DNA from: Escallonia rubra
Taxonomy: Eukaryota; Streptophyta; Magnoliopsida; Escalloniales; Escalloniaceae
Assembly (NCBI GenBank): GCA_033065855.1
Contig: JAVXUO010001816.1
Coordinates: 121,504-185,503 of the forward strand
Reading direction: 5' to 3'
DNA length: 64,000 bases
This document shows positions 1 through 11,590 of the stretch, piece after piece. Position 1 is the first letter of the stretch; each line of letters opens with the position of its first letter. The notes under the pieces are model-generated. The model was not told where the DNA came from, made no database searches, and was given only the letters and a program-made list of their open reading frames with translations. A program made the translations under genes and the position numbers.

Positions 1-560
1 CCAGATGGTGTCATGGGAGGCCACTTCAGAACCTAGGAGGAAGTTCACGCCGTTGAATTTAACACTACCCAAAGTATTTGAACAGTTGTTGAGAAGGGGT
101 ATGATATCCAAGCTATCGCCCACCCCTACACTAATAGTAATACCTGAAGGGTACGACATCCATGCTTTCTGCTCTTACCATCAAGGGAAGGGACATCATA
201 TATAGAGGTGCATAATGTCTAGAAAGAACCCTTACCACCTCCCAGAGTTAATTTCATTGATCATAGCCGACAAGTTATGGATCTGACCACCTTAATCGTT
301 ACAGATAGTCAATTAGGTTTAGTCAGTTTCAGTGTATGATTCTCTACAAGCAGTTTTGTGAAGTTATCACATGGCAGTTGATGGAAAGAGAGGCCTTCAC
401 CACCGAGGAAGAGTATGATAAAGAAACAGGCTTTATGTTCAGGCACAACGCCGAGGTATCCTACCTAGCCAAATCAGGTCAAGTGTGCAAAATTATCCGC
501 CAACCAGCCACATCTGATCCCTTATTTTCTCAAGACTCCCAGACGACAAAGTATTGAGAG
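1..560 (+). pseudogene. Ty3/gypsy Tat gag to protease-region remnant (truncated by window edge)
   Basis: The first open stretch (5-205) ends in a CxxHxxxGH nucleocapsid-type motif (CSYHQGKGHHI), the form of zinc knuckle typical of Tat-lineage gag proteins, preceded by a Pro/Leu-rich gag linker. A stop follows at once and the coding sense drifts between frames up to about 560, where an acidic stretch (AFTTEEEYDKETG) resembles the gag-to-protease linker. The remaining polyprotein would be expected downstream, but RNase H reappears only at 5753; protease and RT are missing and an opposite-strand Tat LTR lies between. The family is inferred from the motif and from the Tat-type RNase H/integrase further on. 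It is an old, non-functional copy. Confidence 0.55.
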
Positions 561-1710
561 AGTTGAAGAAAATCCAAGCAAACATATCCATTTGGGGGAT
601 GTTATCTGCCTCATGCTCTCATTGACAAGCCCTTATCAAACTACTCATCAAGGCTAGGGATGGCAATTGAACCCGCACCCGGTGGATATCCGCCCCACCC
701 CGGTCCTTTAGGAGTGGATTTTTCTTACTAACAGAGCCAGGCTATCCTTACTTGTTTGGCTTTTTAGCCGACGAACTCCTCGCTTCCGGATTTTCTCAAC
801 GAACAAAATTACCTATCCAAACAAAATCTCTCTGGTTAGACAGCATTAAAACACACACACACACACACCGACCTAATATCTCTTCCTGTTGGTCAGTATG
901 GTTAGGGCTTTTATTTCTAAAAAAATTTAGGGATGGAGGAAAGGTTGTGAGTAAACATCCGGTCATCCAAGTGGATAAACCGGCCTGTTGGTCAATGGGT
1001 TTAGGGCTTATTTATTAGACTTTTCTGAGGAAAGATAGGTTATGACTAACCATCCAGTAATCTGGGTGGATAAACTGGCCGAATGGTCAGTGGGATAGAC
1101 AAGGGTATAAACCAACCAATTTCAAAAAAATTCAAGCAATGCATTTACTAACTAACCATCTAGTTACGAGCGTGATAACTTGGCCGGTTAGTTTAAGTCT
1201 CCCCTCCTTTGCGAGGTTACTAATTAGCTTACAGAATGTTGCCTGCTTTCCCTAACAACATGCCACAGACCAATATAGGTATTCTTCCAAAAAAAGGCAG
1301 AGCACTGAATGGTCCAGATGTGTGGTTTCTCTCTGAACTTCGGTATAAGGTCACTCCTTCGGCTGGACTGTAACATATACTTCATGTCGGTAACTCAAGT
1401 AGTTAATAATAGGCAATCACTAGTACGTGTACAAGTCGTTTAATATACTAAGAAACCAGGTGGCCTCTTTAGTCCAACGCCATGGAGTTGAGGACACTCG
1501 AAAGATCGCCTTGAAACCGGGATGTCCAAAGGCTTCAACCATTGCCCTCAAGTGGGTGCATTAGGGTAATTCGTGCGCATGTGTGAGGTAGAAAAGTAAA
1601 AGCACAAGTACTACAGTTATATTACATTGTACATACGACAAAATACAAAGAAAATACAACCAGACCAAAGATCAATAAAAAAAATTCAAGTCTAGTCCTC
1701 TTATTATTTT
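561..1710. other. No gene; Tat leader-like DNA with short repeats
   Basis: No credible coding region. It holds an AC microsatellite (about 850-869) and a diverged tandem repeat of about 95-99 bp (starts near 886, 985 and 1080) built around ctgttggtca and aagtggataaaccggc. Near 655 a GC-rich run begins with gggatggcaattg, a type of start seen at some plant hAT-like termini, but I found no matching far end. The part next to 1711 is read as the untranslated leader of the minus-strand Tat element whose primer-binding site is at 1711-1728. Confidence 0.4.
886..1100. repeat. Imperfect ~97-bp tandem repeat, about two copies
   Basis: Matching landmarks recur at 886, 985 and 1080 (ctgttggtca / aatggtcagtggg, followed by 'agggctt' and then 'gtggataaaccggc'). 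The copies are clearly diverged, so this is an old duplication in the Tat leader. Confidence 0.5.
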
Positions 1711-1728
1711 GTCCCCAGTGGAGTCGCA
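1711..1728 (-). promoter_or_regulatory. Primer-binding site of minus-strand Tat element
   Basis: On the minus strand tgcgactccactggggac follows the LTR end by three bases. This is the characteristic Tat/Ogre-type primer-binding sequence next to an LTR ending ..ttcgctaca. It fixes the orientation: the 5' LTR lies at higher coordinates and the lost interior at lower coordinates. Confidence 0.65.
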
Positions 1729-1731
1729 CAC

Positions 1732-4700
1732 TGTAGCGAACCGCCTCCGAAAAATATCTAAGGATTTTAGGAGTCGCCATCTTATTTTATTTAAAAAATA
1801 AAAAAATAAGGAAAAAAACCAAGAAATGACTCTAAAATGCCCGAAAAGACACCTAGAATATTGAAAATAGGGAAATGGTTAGAGGACTAAGTTATGCAGC
1901 GAGAAAGTGTTGGCACCCGCCACACCCGGTCTCTACTTCATTTCTATTGATTTTTTGCCTTCAAAACATATAACATGTAAAATGTGCAATAACACTAACC
2001 CTAAGATGATTTTTATATTTTTGGCTTGTACTTGACATCAAAGGTCAAATTGCTTATGTATCCGGCTGGAATAACCGGAATCAAAACCACTGTACCGTAG
2101 TTCGACTCAGGTCCTACGGTAAGCAATCTACATTTCGGTCATAGACTTAGACTGAGAAATGAGAAAGACTCTTCTCGATATTTTGTAATAGAAATGTAAC
2201 TGTGGGAATTGGGAGATAACTCTAGAATGATTATCTAGACTAGAAATCTAAAAAGATTTACATCGAGAATTTGCTTGTTTGGATGACTCGGGAACGCTCT
2301 TTGGATGATCCACGATACAAGAGATTAAATGACTTGTAAGTGAAATATGGAGAGCTAGATTCTCAACAGAGATGATATTCCACTCCACAAAGAAACGGTA
2401 TAAAGGCTCTAAAGAGAATATGTCATGACCCGAACCCATGGTTGGGCTCATGAGCTAGGTTCAGGACCGGCCAGAGGCCCATTCGAACTTCCACTATGGG
2501 CTCTTCTAGGCCTTACTACAACATGTACAAAAGAATCTATAACCAAGCATTTAAAATTATCTCCTTAAGAAGATTGTTACTTATAACTCCTCAAATAGGC
2601 TTCTAACGGCATCCTTTATTTATCAACTAACACTGATCATTTAAACCGGTGGAGATCTAAGCTCTGAAAAATTCTCAAATTACAAAAACAGGACTAGGAT
2701 GTCACACAAAAATTTATTAAGTATTCTAACTTGACTACAACTCCTTTTACAGTCGTCCCTCGTAACTACATCCTTGTGGCTTTTGCGAGTGCCGGTTCCA
2801 TCTAGACAATTGCCTAAAAAATATTAAAAGAATGAGCTTGGAGCTCCGTAAGCACATATACCATGTCTGTAAAATAGATTATTGGAGTTTATAAAAACAT
2901 TGCCATGGATTTCCTCTTCAAGATTGTACCATAACAAAAATTTGCTTCATTACATATATATAATGTACTTGCATGAACAATTCTCAAAAACTGAAGTATG
3001 AAACATCTATCACAGTTAATGAAAACTTTCGTATTTTGCGGTCAGTGTACAAGCCCCCCTGGCTAGGGCCTGAAATCCCTCCCCCACCCGGGATAATTAT
3101 TATTGTAGACGTAGAGATGAACCACGAGTAACAGTACTGTGCATCAACATAAAGGCCCGCTGACCAGGGTCTGAAATCCAACTTCGCCCCTGTTGGATAT
3201 GGGGCACAACAACCAAGCCAAAATCTCAGTCTCATTCCACGTAAATAAAAAAAAATAAAAACTATGAATGGAAACATCCAATGGCACTTTTAATTCATTT
3301 TCTCATCAAACAACTAACACAAAAGTAGTAGCATGCCGAAAGGATTTAAAACTTTTAGTTGGTACATGTATACATATACATAAGACAGAAAACATGATAT
3401 AAAGAGGAACATGGCAGGAGTACTTACATGATTAACCAACCAAGTCTTGTACTTGCTCGAATTTTGGTCCTTAGGTCTATCGAAACTTAATGGTAAACCA
3501 CAAAGGTGTTAATTCTTGATGCTCAATCATGTCTGACTGCTAAATTCTCCCCAAAATAAGTGAAATTATCATAATACCGGGGAACTTGTTTAAAATTACC
3601 AAAACACCCACGATACCTAACATACCCTTACGCACCTTAGAATAACCCAAAACATCTTTTTTGAAAGATAGGTTGGTATTTTGTACTAAAAGGTCCCTCG
3701 AGACGTTTTCCGCTCAAAATCTTAACGCGCTCCTTTTATTGAGCGCTACGGGCCATATTTCAAAAGCATAGCAATTGGTGCTGAAATGCTGTGCAATTTC
3801 AGACACTCTAGCGTCTCAATAAAACAAGGTCACTGTAAAATGTTCATCCAAAATAAGCTCGTTTGCTATGAAGTAATTGAAGAACCCTTTTTTAAAATGA
3901 AATCATTTACTGCCCTTCATGTACCCAGAAAATTTCACAATGTAGATTTCATAAAAATAAGAGGGGTTTCAATTTTGCACTTGGTCCAAACATGCTCAAA
4001 AGTGGCTTACAAAAATTTGACAGAGGACTTATCTGTAATTCTAGAAACAACACTTTTCAACAGAAACTGGTTTTGTACATTGACCCTTTTGAAGTCGAAC
4101 TATGAAGAATATCTGGAAACTCAAACTAATAATTTTAAATATACACTTGTTTGGTTTTTAGAATGATTAGAATAGCTAAGAACCAACGAATAATGAATAT
4201 TCTATAGCAAATCAAAGTGGCTAACAGAAACAGCACATCGCTGCGCGGACCAATTTTGTTCAATGATTGAAGCATAAATATAACAAATCTCATAAAACTT
4301 AAAACTAAAAAGTTAAAGTATACTTCCTAAGGTTTCCATAAATATAAGAATCATAAAACACCAATGAGTAATGAATTTTCTATGGCAAATCAAACTGGCT
4401 GCCGAAAATCAAAAAATTTGGACTTCTACAAGGCATTGATTTTAAGGTCATTTTCTATATGCAAATGTGGGAATCTGAGAAAACTTAAAACTAAAAAGTT
4501 GAAGTTGATAGAATAACATTTTTAAAAAGTGCAAAAACATATCAATCAAATTAATAATGAAATAGAAATTGACAAAAACCCTTTATGCTGCTCTACAGCG
4601 GCCTTCTTCTCAAACAAACTCATATCTCACTCTCTGAAACACTCACAATACACACACAAAACCATAGCACTCAACATATCAACACCCCTCTAAAACAAAC

Positions 4701-5747
4701 CTGAAACCACACTTTATACATCCAATTAATAACTGAAATTAGGGAGAAAAGAATAAAGATCATACCTAGGAAATTCTGCCCTAGCTTCTTCCTCCCTCTC
4801 TCTCTCTTCCCCTCTCTTTCTCTTGGTTTCACGTAAAAAAGGAGCAAAGAACTTCTGTCATGGCTCAACCTAACCAACATGTGTATATACAAGCGCTAAA
4901 AAGAAATTTGCTTTGAAACCCTTGGACTTTAATTATTTTTCTTTCCCAAGTTACCCGCTAAGTTTTAAGGTTTTCTATTGCACTCAGTCTCATTATTAAC
5001 ATCATATGGTTATTATAATTTGTCGTTCAAGGTTGCAACTAATATTGTTCTCAATAATTTTCACTAAAAGTCCCAAGAAGAACGCTTGCAACAATGGTCG
5101 CTACAGACCCCAAATAATATCACTTACACCGTTGCTAAAGTAATAAGTTACTTGTTAGAAATTACAATAAAACTAATCCTAGGTTCGGGGTATTAAATAA
5201 TAAGCTTCAGACCCCTCAAAATGAAGGCTAAGGGCCTATTTGTAAAGCTCTAGGGAGCCAAAACTGATAGGATTGCTACGCCAATTTGCTACCTGGAGAT
5301 AAGTCAGAATATTTGATAAAATTGCAGATTGACAAAAAATCAACTAACCGGTCCAGCAGTAAAAAACGTTGATCCCATAATTTTATAATGATTTTTCCAA
5401 AATTTTGGGGAATTATCTTACACTAATTTAAGTAATTATCTTTGATTTTTTCAGATGAAATGTACCAGATTCGGGGTTTACCATCTTTAACCTTATGAAT
5501 CAGGGAAAAATTCACAGAACAATTCCCTAAATTATCTTGACAAAATAAAATAAATAATAAATTGTAGACACTTGGACTGGACCAGAGGACTGGACTTGAC
5601 TGGCGGACTTGGACTTGACAACTAAACGTATGACCTTGACAACTAGACTGCATCAAATTAATTAATTGAGTTATATTACTAGGCCTAAGATTAATAATAT
5701 ACACTAGCTAACAAAGCCCAATAGTTATCTAATTAATAATAATTACA
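1732..5747 (-). mobile_element. Tat-lineage 5' LTR, minus strand, split by a solo LTR
   Basis: On the minus strand it starts tgtaattattatt (5747) and ends ttcgctaca (1732). The two parts, 5747-5203 and 2420-1732, are homologous and collinear with the + strand LTR at 24222-25294/34244-34403: shared runs include ataactcaattaa, the caagtcc-rich dyads and ggcggt(t/c)cgc at the end. After removing the insert the length is about 1.23 kb, nearly the same as the other copy. It sits directly against the RNase H remnant starting at 5753, so it apparently landed in, or recombined with, the + strand Tat copy. Confidence 0.7.
2421..5197 (-). mobile_element. Old solo LTR, minus strand, of the long-LTR non-coding family
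   Basis: Read on the minus strand it runs from ..taatacccc-gaacc (near 5197) to cgggtcatgaca (2421). It is homologous along most of its length to the + strand LTR ending at 22658: shared purine-rich GA stretch and 'agctagggca' block, a gtatgatc/gtaagtact donor-like pair, and the 'gggcctagnagagccc' to 'ggccggtc' tail. Flanks gaata (2416-2420) and taata (5198-5202) differ by one base and fit an aged 5-bp target duplication. There is no interior or second LTR, hence a solo LTR. A 126-codon ORF inside (3786-4166, + strand) has no recognisable features and is probably chance. Confidence 0.6.
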
Positions 5748-5752
5748 AAAGT

Positions 5753-7800
5753 GTGTATCTATAAGATGAATTATTCAGCTTTGGAGAAAACATATATATC
5801 GTTAGTCTGGGTAACACAGAGGTTGCGACATTATGTTTTGGCTTATCTCGTCATATTGTATGCTTTGGCTTACCTTGCTAGATTGTATGTTTTGGCTTAT
5901 CCTATCAGATTCCTGGCCATGATGGATCTGATGAAATATCTGTTTGAGAAACCAATCCTAGCAAACCGTGCAACGAAGTGGCTCCTGCAACTTTCACATT
6001 TTGACATCACATATGCCACCAAAAGTCCGTAAAAGGAAAGGTCGTAGCCGACCTGGTAGCAGATTGTCCTACTGAGGATACTAGTGATCAAGAGGCAAAA
6101 TTCCTAGACGAGGAAGTTTGCATCACATAATTAAAGTCCATGTGGCAGTTGTATTTTGACGGAGCAATGACAGTAATGGATTCATAGTAGGGATACTACT
6201 AATCTCACCAGAAAAGGCCAATTTGCCCATACTGCCGAATACGAAGCATGCATCATCAGGTTAAAGATGGCTCTGAGCCTAGGAGTCCAATAGATTGCAG
6301 TATATGGTGATTCAGCCTTGATCATATATCAGATACGAGGGACATGGAGGATTACAGAAGAATGTCTACAAGCATACCACGCCTATTTAGAGAAGATTGT
6401 GGACCAATTCGAGGACGTAGAGTTCCACTACCTGCCCTGACTAAAGAATAACTTGGCTGATACTTTGGCAACACTCACATCCATGGTAGAAACACTCGAA
6501 GGATAGAAAGTCAAGTCGTTTGTATTTAGAAAAGAGAACGACCAGCTTACTGCTTCACGATTGCAACCCTAGAGGAAGTTGAGATAACCTAACCATGGTG
6601 CTCAAATATCCAGAACCTTATCTGAGATGGCAAATATCTCGACGGATACTCTGCGAAGGACTGTGTATCCTTAAGGAAATGGGTAGCACAGTTTATCATG
6701 TTGACCGACATTTGAATAATAGACACTACAATGGAGAATATCTATTGTGTGACAGAGAGAAAAGGCCATCAGATCATGGAAGATATACACTCGGGTGAGT
6801 GTGGACCGCACATGAACGGCCACATGTTAGCAAAGAAACTCCTTCGATAGGGATACTGTTGGAGTAGGATGGAACGGGATTGTATTGAATTTGTAAAAAG
6901 GTACCGTAAATGCCAAGTGTATGGAAATTTACAACACCTCCCTCCTTGGGAGTTGTACAACAAGACATCTCCTTTGCCCTTTTCACTTGGGGAACATATT
7001 TGAATGGGAAAGATCACTCTTAAAGCTTCTGATGGATACGAGTTTATACTAGTGGCGTAGGTTCCTTCACGAAGTGGGTGGAGGCCACTTCATACGCCGT
7101 ACTCAATGCCAAGAATGTGGATTAGCTCAATGGCTTAGGAGTTGATTTCCGACAACAGTTTGCATTTAGAAGGAGAAGTCGCAGATTAAGCCAAAGAATA
7201 TGGCATAATCCGACATTGCTCCTCACATTACCATCCAAAGACTTATGGGACCGTAGAAACCATCAATAAGAACATCAAGAATATGTTAAGTACAATGACG
7301 GATTCCTGTTGGAGCTGGCCGGGTAAGCTTCCTGATATTCTCTATAGGACATCATTGAGAACATTAACTGGGGCTTCCCCATATTTGTTAATTTATGGGA
7401 TGGAAATGATCCTCCGAGTGGAATTGGAAGTAGCATCTCTTAAGGTACTATTGGAGGATCAAGTAGCCGAGGAAGATTGGGTAGGACTCCACTTTGAAGA
7501 GTTAGCATTGGCAGATGAGAAAAGATTAGGAGATTTACACCACATTCAAGCTTACCAAAAATGAATCGCCCGAACGTTTAACAAGCAAGTCAAAGGATGG
7601 GCTTAAAAGAAGGACATTGTTATTGAAGGAGAATATCAGAAAAAAAAATTAGTAGCCACGAGGAAAGTTTGAACCTAACTGGTTATGTCCCTATATGATC
7701 AAGCATATCATGACCGGAAGTTTATTAGTCAATTTAGATGGAATTGAATTGTCACAATTAGTCAACCTAGACCGACTAAAGAAAGATTATGCATGAGTGA
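5753..7800 (+). pseudogene. Tat-lineage pol remnant: two RNase H domains and integrase
   Basis: The frame drifts but the domain order is readable. 5766-6035 is the retroviral-type RNase H (NYSALEKTY, QRLRHYVLAY, then PILANRATKWLLQLS). About 6130-6480 is the extra RNase H1-type domain (YFDGAMT; AEYEACI; YGDSALI; NNLADTLATL), the dual-RNase H mark of Tat elements. 6690-7010 holds the integrase zinc-binding region, and 7060-7560 the integrase core and tail (FTKWVEATSY, then TGASPYLLIYGMEM). Several stops and frameshifts make it a clear pseudogene. It abuts the minus-strand LTR at 5747 and is followed by the Tat 3' region. Confidence 0.75.
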
Positions 7801-8299
7801 AATTGTAAATGAACTATGAATGACCTGATCCTCCTTTAAGAACGCTACTTAGAGCACACATTTCAATGTAACACATCAGATGGAGATACACAGGCGGCAC
7901 TTCAGGATGCCTTGGGTGCGGTCAAATTTTAATAAAAATTCTTTCATTCCATTGGCCATGAATTCGACTACATTTTTGAGAAAAATGGAAAGCCCGCCGG
8001 GACGAAAATCTTAAAAATGGCGGCTTAGGCAAAAGTTAGGGCAAAACAAAAAAATACTGAAAAATAAAAATGTTAGAAAAAAATATAAAGCCAGCTTGGA
8101 TGAAAACCCTGCAAAGGGCGACTAGGCAAAAGTTAGTTCAAAAGAGAAACTTCTAAGTCTTATCCGCAACCTAAGAGTAAACTCCCATCATTTTTCTTTC
8201 CTCTACCCAAAGGGTAGATGATCATCATATTCCAAAAATATGATCGAGCCTAAATTCCTCTTATCCTTCTTATATGTTAGCCTCTGAGATATCAAAATC
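7801..8299 (+). other. Tat 3' untranslated region, no gene
   Basis: Follows the integrase remnant. It carries the purine-rich, self-similar text seen downstream of pol in Tat elements (gaaaagcccgccgggacgaaa..ggcggcttaggcaaaag, then gaaaaccctgcaaagggcga..aggcaaaag). The copia element at 8305 cut it; the sequence resumes at 18510. Confidence 0.55.
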
Positions 8300-8304
8300 C
8301 TATC
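8300..8304. repeat. Target-site duplication ctatc (left; right copy at 18505-18509)
   Basis: Identical 5-bp words directly outside the two LTR ends of the copia element; removing the element joins Tat 3' sequence to itself. Confidence 0.9.
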
Positions 8305-8616
8305 TGTTGACTTGTTGATTTTGATGATTTCGGACTTAACTTATCTAAACTTTAATCTGACAATATTATTGAAGGTAAAACATTTCAGGTTTTATCTTAA
8401 TCAAACAAAGACATAATCTTGACATAGATGACAGAGATTGACAGAGATTTTGCACGACCTTGACAATGGACGACAAAGACTTTGGACTCAAGCTTTGGAC
8501 TACACAGAAAGATTCAAGATCTTAAAGTATATCTTTTCTTGTTTTAGTCTTTTCTTTAAACAGCCTTTCTTAAAGGATCTGACAGAAATTCTAGTAAAGA
8601 ACGAAGCCAAGTGTTT

Positions 8617-9033
8617 TTAGTCGAAGTCAAGTTTTTGAGTCGAAACCAAAACATTTTAGTCGAAGCTAAGACGTTTAGTCGAAGCTAAGACTTTCAGTCG
8701 AAGCCAAGTGTTTTAGTCGAAGCTAAGACTTTCAGTCGAAGCTAAGACTTTCAGTCGAAGTCAAATGTTTTAGTCGAAGCTAAGACTTTCAGTCGAAGCT
8801 AAGACTTTCAGTCGAAGTCAAATGTTTTAGTCGAAGCTAAGACTTTCAGTCGAAGCTAAGACTTTCAGTCGAAGTCAAGAGTTTTAGTCGAAGCCAAATG
8901 TTTTAGTCGAAGTCAACTCTTTTAGTCGAAGCAAAACATTTCAGTCGAAGGCGAGACTTTCAGTCGAAGCCAAGACTTTCAGTCGAAGCCAAGACATTTG
9001 AGTCGAAGCTAAAATGCTTTAGTCGAATCCTTC
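8617..9033 (+). repeat. AGTCGAAGC-type 19-bp tandem array in 5' LTR
   Basis: About twenty units of the form agtcgaagctaagactttc, with variants of 17-21 bp (tcaaatgtttt, ccaagtgtttt), lie just upstream of the LTR TATA box. The identical core with variable tails looks like an array of promoter-proximal binding sites. A similar array with one unit fewer is in the 3' LTR. Confidence 0.9.
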
Positions 9034-9075
9034 TCACTTGGCTTTTCTACCTAACTGTCCTCTATTTCCTTCCTG

Positions 9076-9083
9076 TATAAATA
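9076..9083 (+). promoter_or_regulatory. TATA box of copia 5' LTR
   Basis: TATAAATA in the context ctgTATAAATAgggaatc, about 45 bp after the end of the tandem array and well inside the LTR. It is expected to drive the genomic transcript; the 3' LTR has the same box at 17957-17964. Confidence 0.75.
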
Positions 9084-9625
9084 GGGAATCGGTTAGTGCA
9101 TTTATTACCTTTTTCTCTCGCGCAAATTTTCACTCTGAAAAACTCTCTCATCTCAATCTCTTGCTCTCATCAATTATTTTTTGAGTGAGTTCATTTTAGA
9201 AAAAGTTCTGTGTAAGCTTCTTGGTTTTGTTCTTGAAAGAATTTAGATCTTCCCACCTAAGAAGGCTTAGCTTTACAACTTTCATTGTATATTCTGCTCA
9301 AGAAGGAGCCTGTTTATAGTACTCAAATTGTAATCTCTTTTCATTTGTAATCTGTTGGAAACCTAGGAAGGGTTTCGGATATTGTACTGAGGTTTGAGCT
9401 AGCACCCGAAGCTAGCTGGTTTAGTGAAAGGCTCGAGTAGGTCTCCCTTGTGTGGAGTGCTTGAGGACTGGACGTAGGCTGGTGGGGCCGAACCAGTATA
9501 AATCTCTGTGTTAATCTTGTTATTGCTGTATCCGTATTTACGTTGTAATCTTAATTTTTAAATTCATACCTTAAATTGAAAAACACCTATTCACCCCCCT
9601 CTAGGTGTATTTAGGGACCTACAAG

Positions 9626-9637
9626 TGGTATCAGAGC
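9626..9637 (+). promoter_or_regulatory. Primer-binding site (initiator Met tRNA type)
   Basis: tggtatcagagc two bases after the LTR end: the standard copia primer-binding sequence complementary to the 3' end of initiator methionine tRNA. Confidence 0.9.
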
Positions 9638-9691
9638 CTTATGCTCTGAAATTCTTCTGTGACTTAATCGTCAAGAGCAAAATATCGTGTT

Positions 9692-10620
9692 ATGGAAGAA
9701 GGATCAGCAACCACCAGGCCACCATTGTTGAAAAATGACAACTACAGCTACTGGAAAAATCGCATGAGGAACTTTCTGAGGCAGGATATTCACGTATGGT
9801 ATGTTGTTGAAAATGGTCCTATAATTCCTATGAAGGATGGACCGGATGGAAGCAAGATTCCGAAAGGAATTCTTGAAATGGACAATCATGAGGCCCAGCT
9901 CTTCTCCATGGATGATAAAGCCAAGAACATTATCAGTTGTGGCCTCGACATAAATGAGTACAATCGAGTCTCAGCTTGTGAGACTGCTAGAGAAATGTGG
10001 AGATTGTTGGAGGTTACTCATGAAGGAACAAATCAGGTAAAAGAGACCAAAATCAACATGTTGGTCCAGCAATACGAAGCCTTCAAGATGAAGGAGCACG
10101 AGTCCATAAATGAGATGTACTCCAGATTCACTCTCATTATCAATGGGCTGAGACTTTTGGGTAAAACTTACCCAGAAAATGAAGTTGTCCGAAAAGTTCT
10201 CAGATCTCTCCCAAAAAGATGGGAAGCAAAACTCACAGCCATTCAAGAGGCGAAGGACTTGAATGTGCTGAAGCTTGAAGAATTGGTGGGCTCTTTAATG
10301 ACTCATGAAATTACGATGAAAATTCATGACGAAGAAGAAACCACCTCCAAGAAGAAGAACTTAGCTCTTAAAGCTGAGAGTTCTCATGAGCCGACGGAAA
10401 GCAGTGACGATTCTGATCCTGAAATGGCTCTCATCACTCGGAAGTTCAAGAAGTTTCTCGCAAATAAGAGAGATGGGATGTTCAGGAGAAATCCATCAAA
10501 CCAATCACATCAAAGAAATAATAGTGATTGGAATGCAAGGGAAAATTCTGACGCCTGTTACGAATGCGGCAGAACTGGGCATATAAAGAAATACTGTCCA
10601 CAACTCAGAAACAAGACCGC

Positions 10621-10656
<36 letters not shown>

Positions 10657-11590
10657 TCGAGACTTCAAGGAGAAGAAGTTCAAATCAAGAAAAGCACTGC
10701 TAACTTGGGATGACTCTGATGAAAGCGATAAGGAAGGAAGCGAGGATGAGGACGTAGCTCAACTCTGCTTCATGGCAAACGATGATGATCTCAAGGTAAC
10801 CCCGGAAAAACATTTTAACGAACTTAAGTCTGCTTTTCTCGAACTCAATAAAAACTATGAAAAGTTGAAAATTAAAAATGCTGATCTAAAAAATAAAGCT
10901 TTTTCTTTGATAAATACTGTTGAAGAGTTGGAAGATGAAAAGGAAGAATTGCAAGAAAAAATTAAATTTTATATTTCTGAAAATGTTTCTTTAGAAAATA
11001 ATGTAAATGCTTTTAAGAAAGAAAATTTACTTGAGCCTTCTGAAATCCATTTTCTCAGAGAAATCAAAGTTCCAGTTGAAAATGAATCCTTAAAATCTCA
11101 ACTGGAGGATATGACTGCACAAAAAATAAATTTAGAAAAGGAGATTGAAGACCTCAATTTTACTCTTTCAAAATTTACACAAGGAAGAGAGAATTTGGAT
11201 ATTCTTTTGGGTAAACAAAGATGTGTCTTTGAGAAAAGTGGAATTGGTTATGATCCTTCAAAGAAGCAAAAGGACTACAAAAATTTCTTTAACAAAAGCT
11301 TAGTTTCCTGCTCACCATTCACTCTCTGTACTGTTTGTAACAAGAAGGGACATTTAGTTAAAAATTGTCCTCTTAATCTTATTAAAAAACAGTCATCTCC
11401 TTCTTTTACTAAGAAGAAAATGAAACATGTATGGGTGCCAAAATCTTCTTTATCTAATCTTCCAGGACCCAAGAAAGTGTGGGTACCTAAAGGAACGAAA
11501 CCAGAATCTGTTGTAGGTATGCTTGAAAGCAAGGGTAGACTGCAACAAATGGATTCTCGACAGCGGTTGTTCAAGACATATGACAGGTGA
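9692..11590 (+). CDS. gag: Copia gag polyprotein (632 aa) with two CCHC knuckles
   Basis: Capsid/nucleocapsid protein of the element. The ATG chosen is the first after the primer-binding site. The N-terminal half (about residues 10-230) has the copia gag fold signature: [18 protein letters not shown] near the start, then [24 protein letters not shown] knuckle ([14 protein letters not shown]) lies at about residues 289-302, followed by an Asn-Ser run coded by (agcaac)n. Residues ~380-500 are Lys/Glu/Leu-rich and look like a coiled coil. A second CCHC ([14 protein letters not shown]) is at ~546-559. Long gags of this kind fit Sireviruses. The frame runs into a stop at 11588 while the protease continues in another frame from about 11540, so gag and pol are not in one frame here, by programmed frameshift or by mutation. 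Confidence 0.9.

Larger units (their letters stand above)
8305..9623 (+). repeat. Copia 5' LTR (1319 bp)
   Basis: Matches 17205-18504 almost base for base. It contains a promoter (TATAAATA at 9076), a 19-bp tandem array upstream of it, and ends acctaca two bases before the primer-binding site. The visible differences are one extra 19-bp unit here and ggttagtgca against ggttagcgca downstream of the TATA box. A 60-codon ORF (8438-8620) occurs identically in both LTRs and is not considered a gene. Confidence 0.95.

Noticed and set aside
655..720. Possible hAT-type terminus beginning gggatggcaattg
   Set aside because: No inverted partner or target duplication found in the following kilobase.
3786..4166. 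126-codon + strand ORF
   Set aside because: Lies inside a minus-strand solo LTR, has no domain or start context, and the homologous LTR near 21000 does not keep it open.
8438..8620. 60-codon ORF present twice (also 17338-17520)
   Set aside because: Identical because both copies are in the LTRs; no start context or domain.
8617..9033. CRISPR-like look of regularly spaced short repeats
   Set aside because: Units are directly tandem without unique spacers and lie in a plant LTR; it is a promoter-proximal tandem array.
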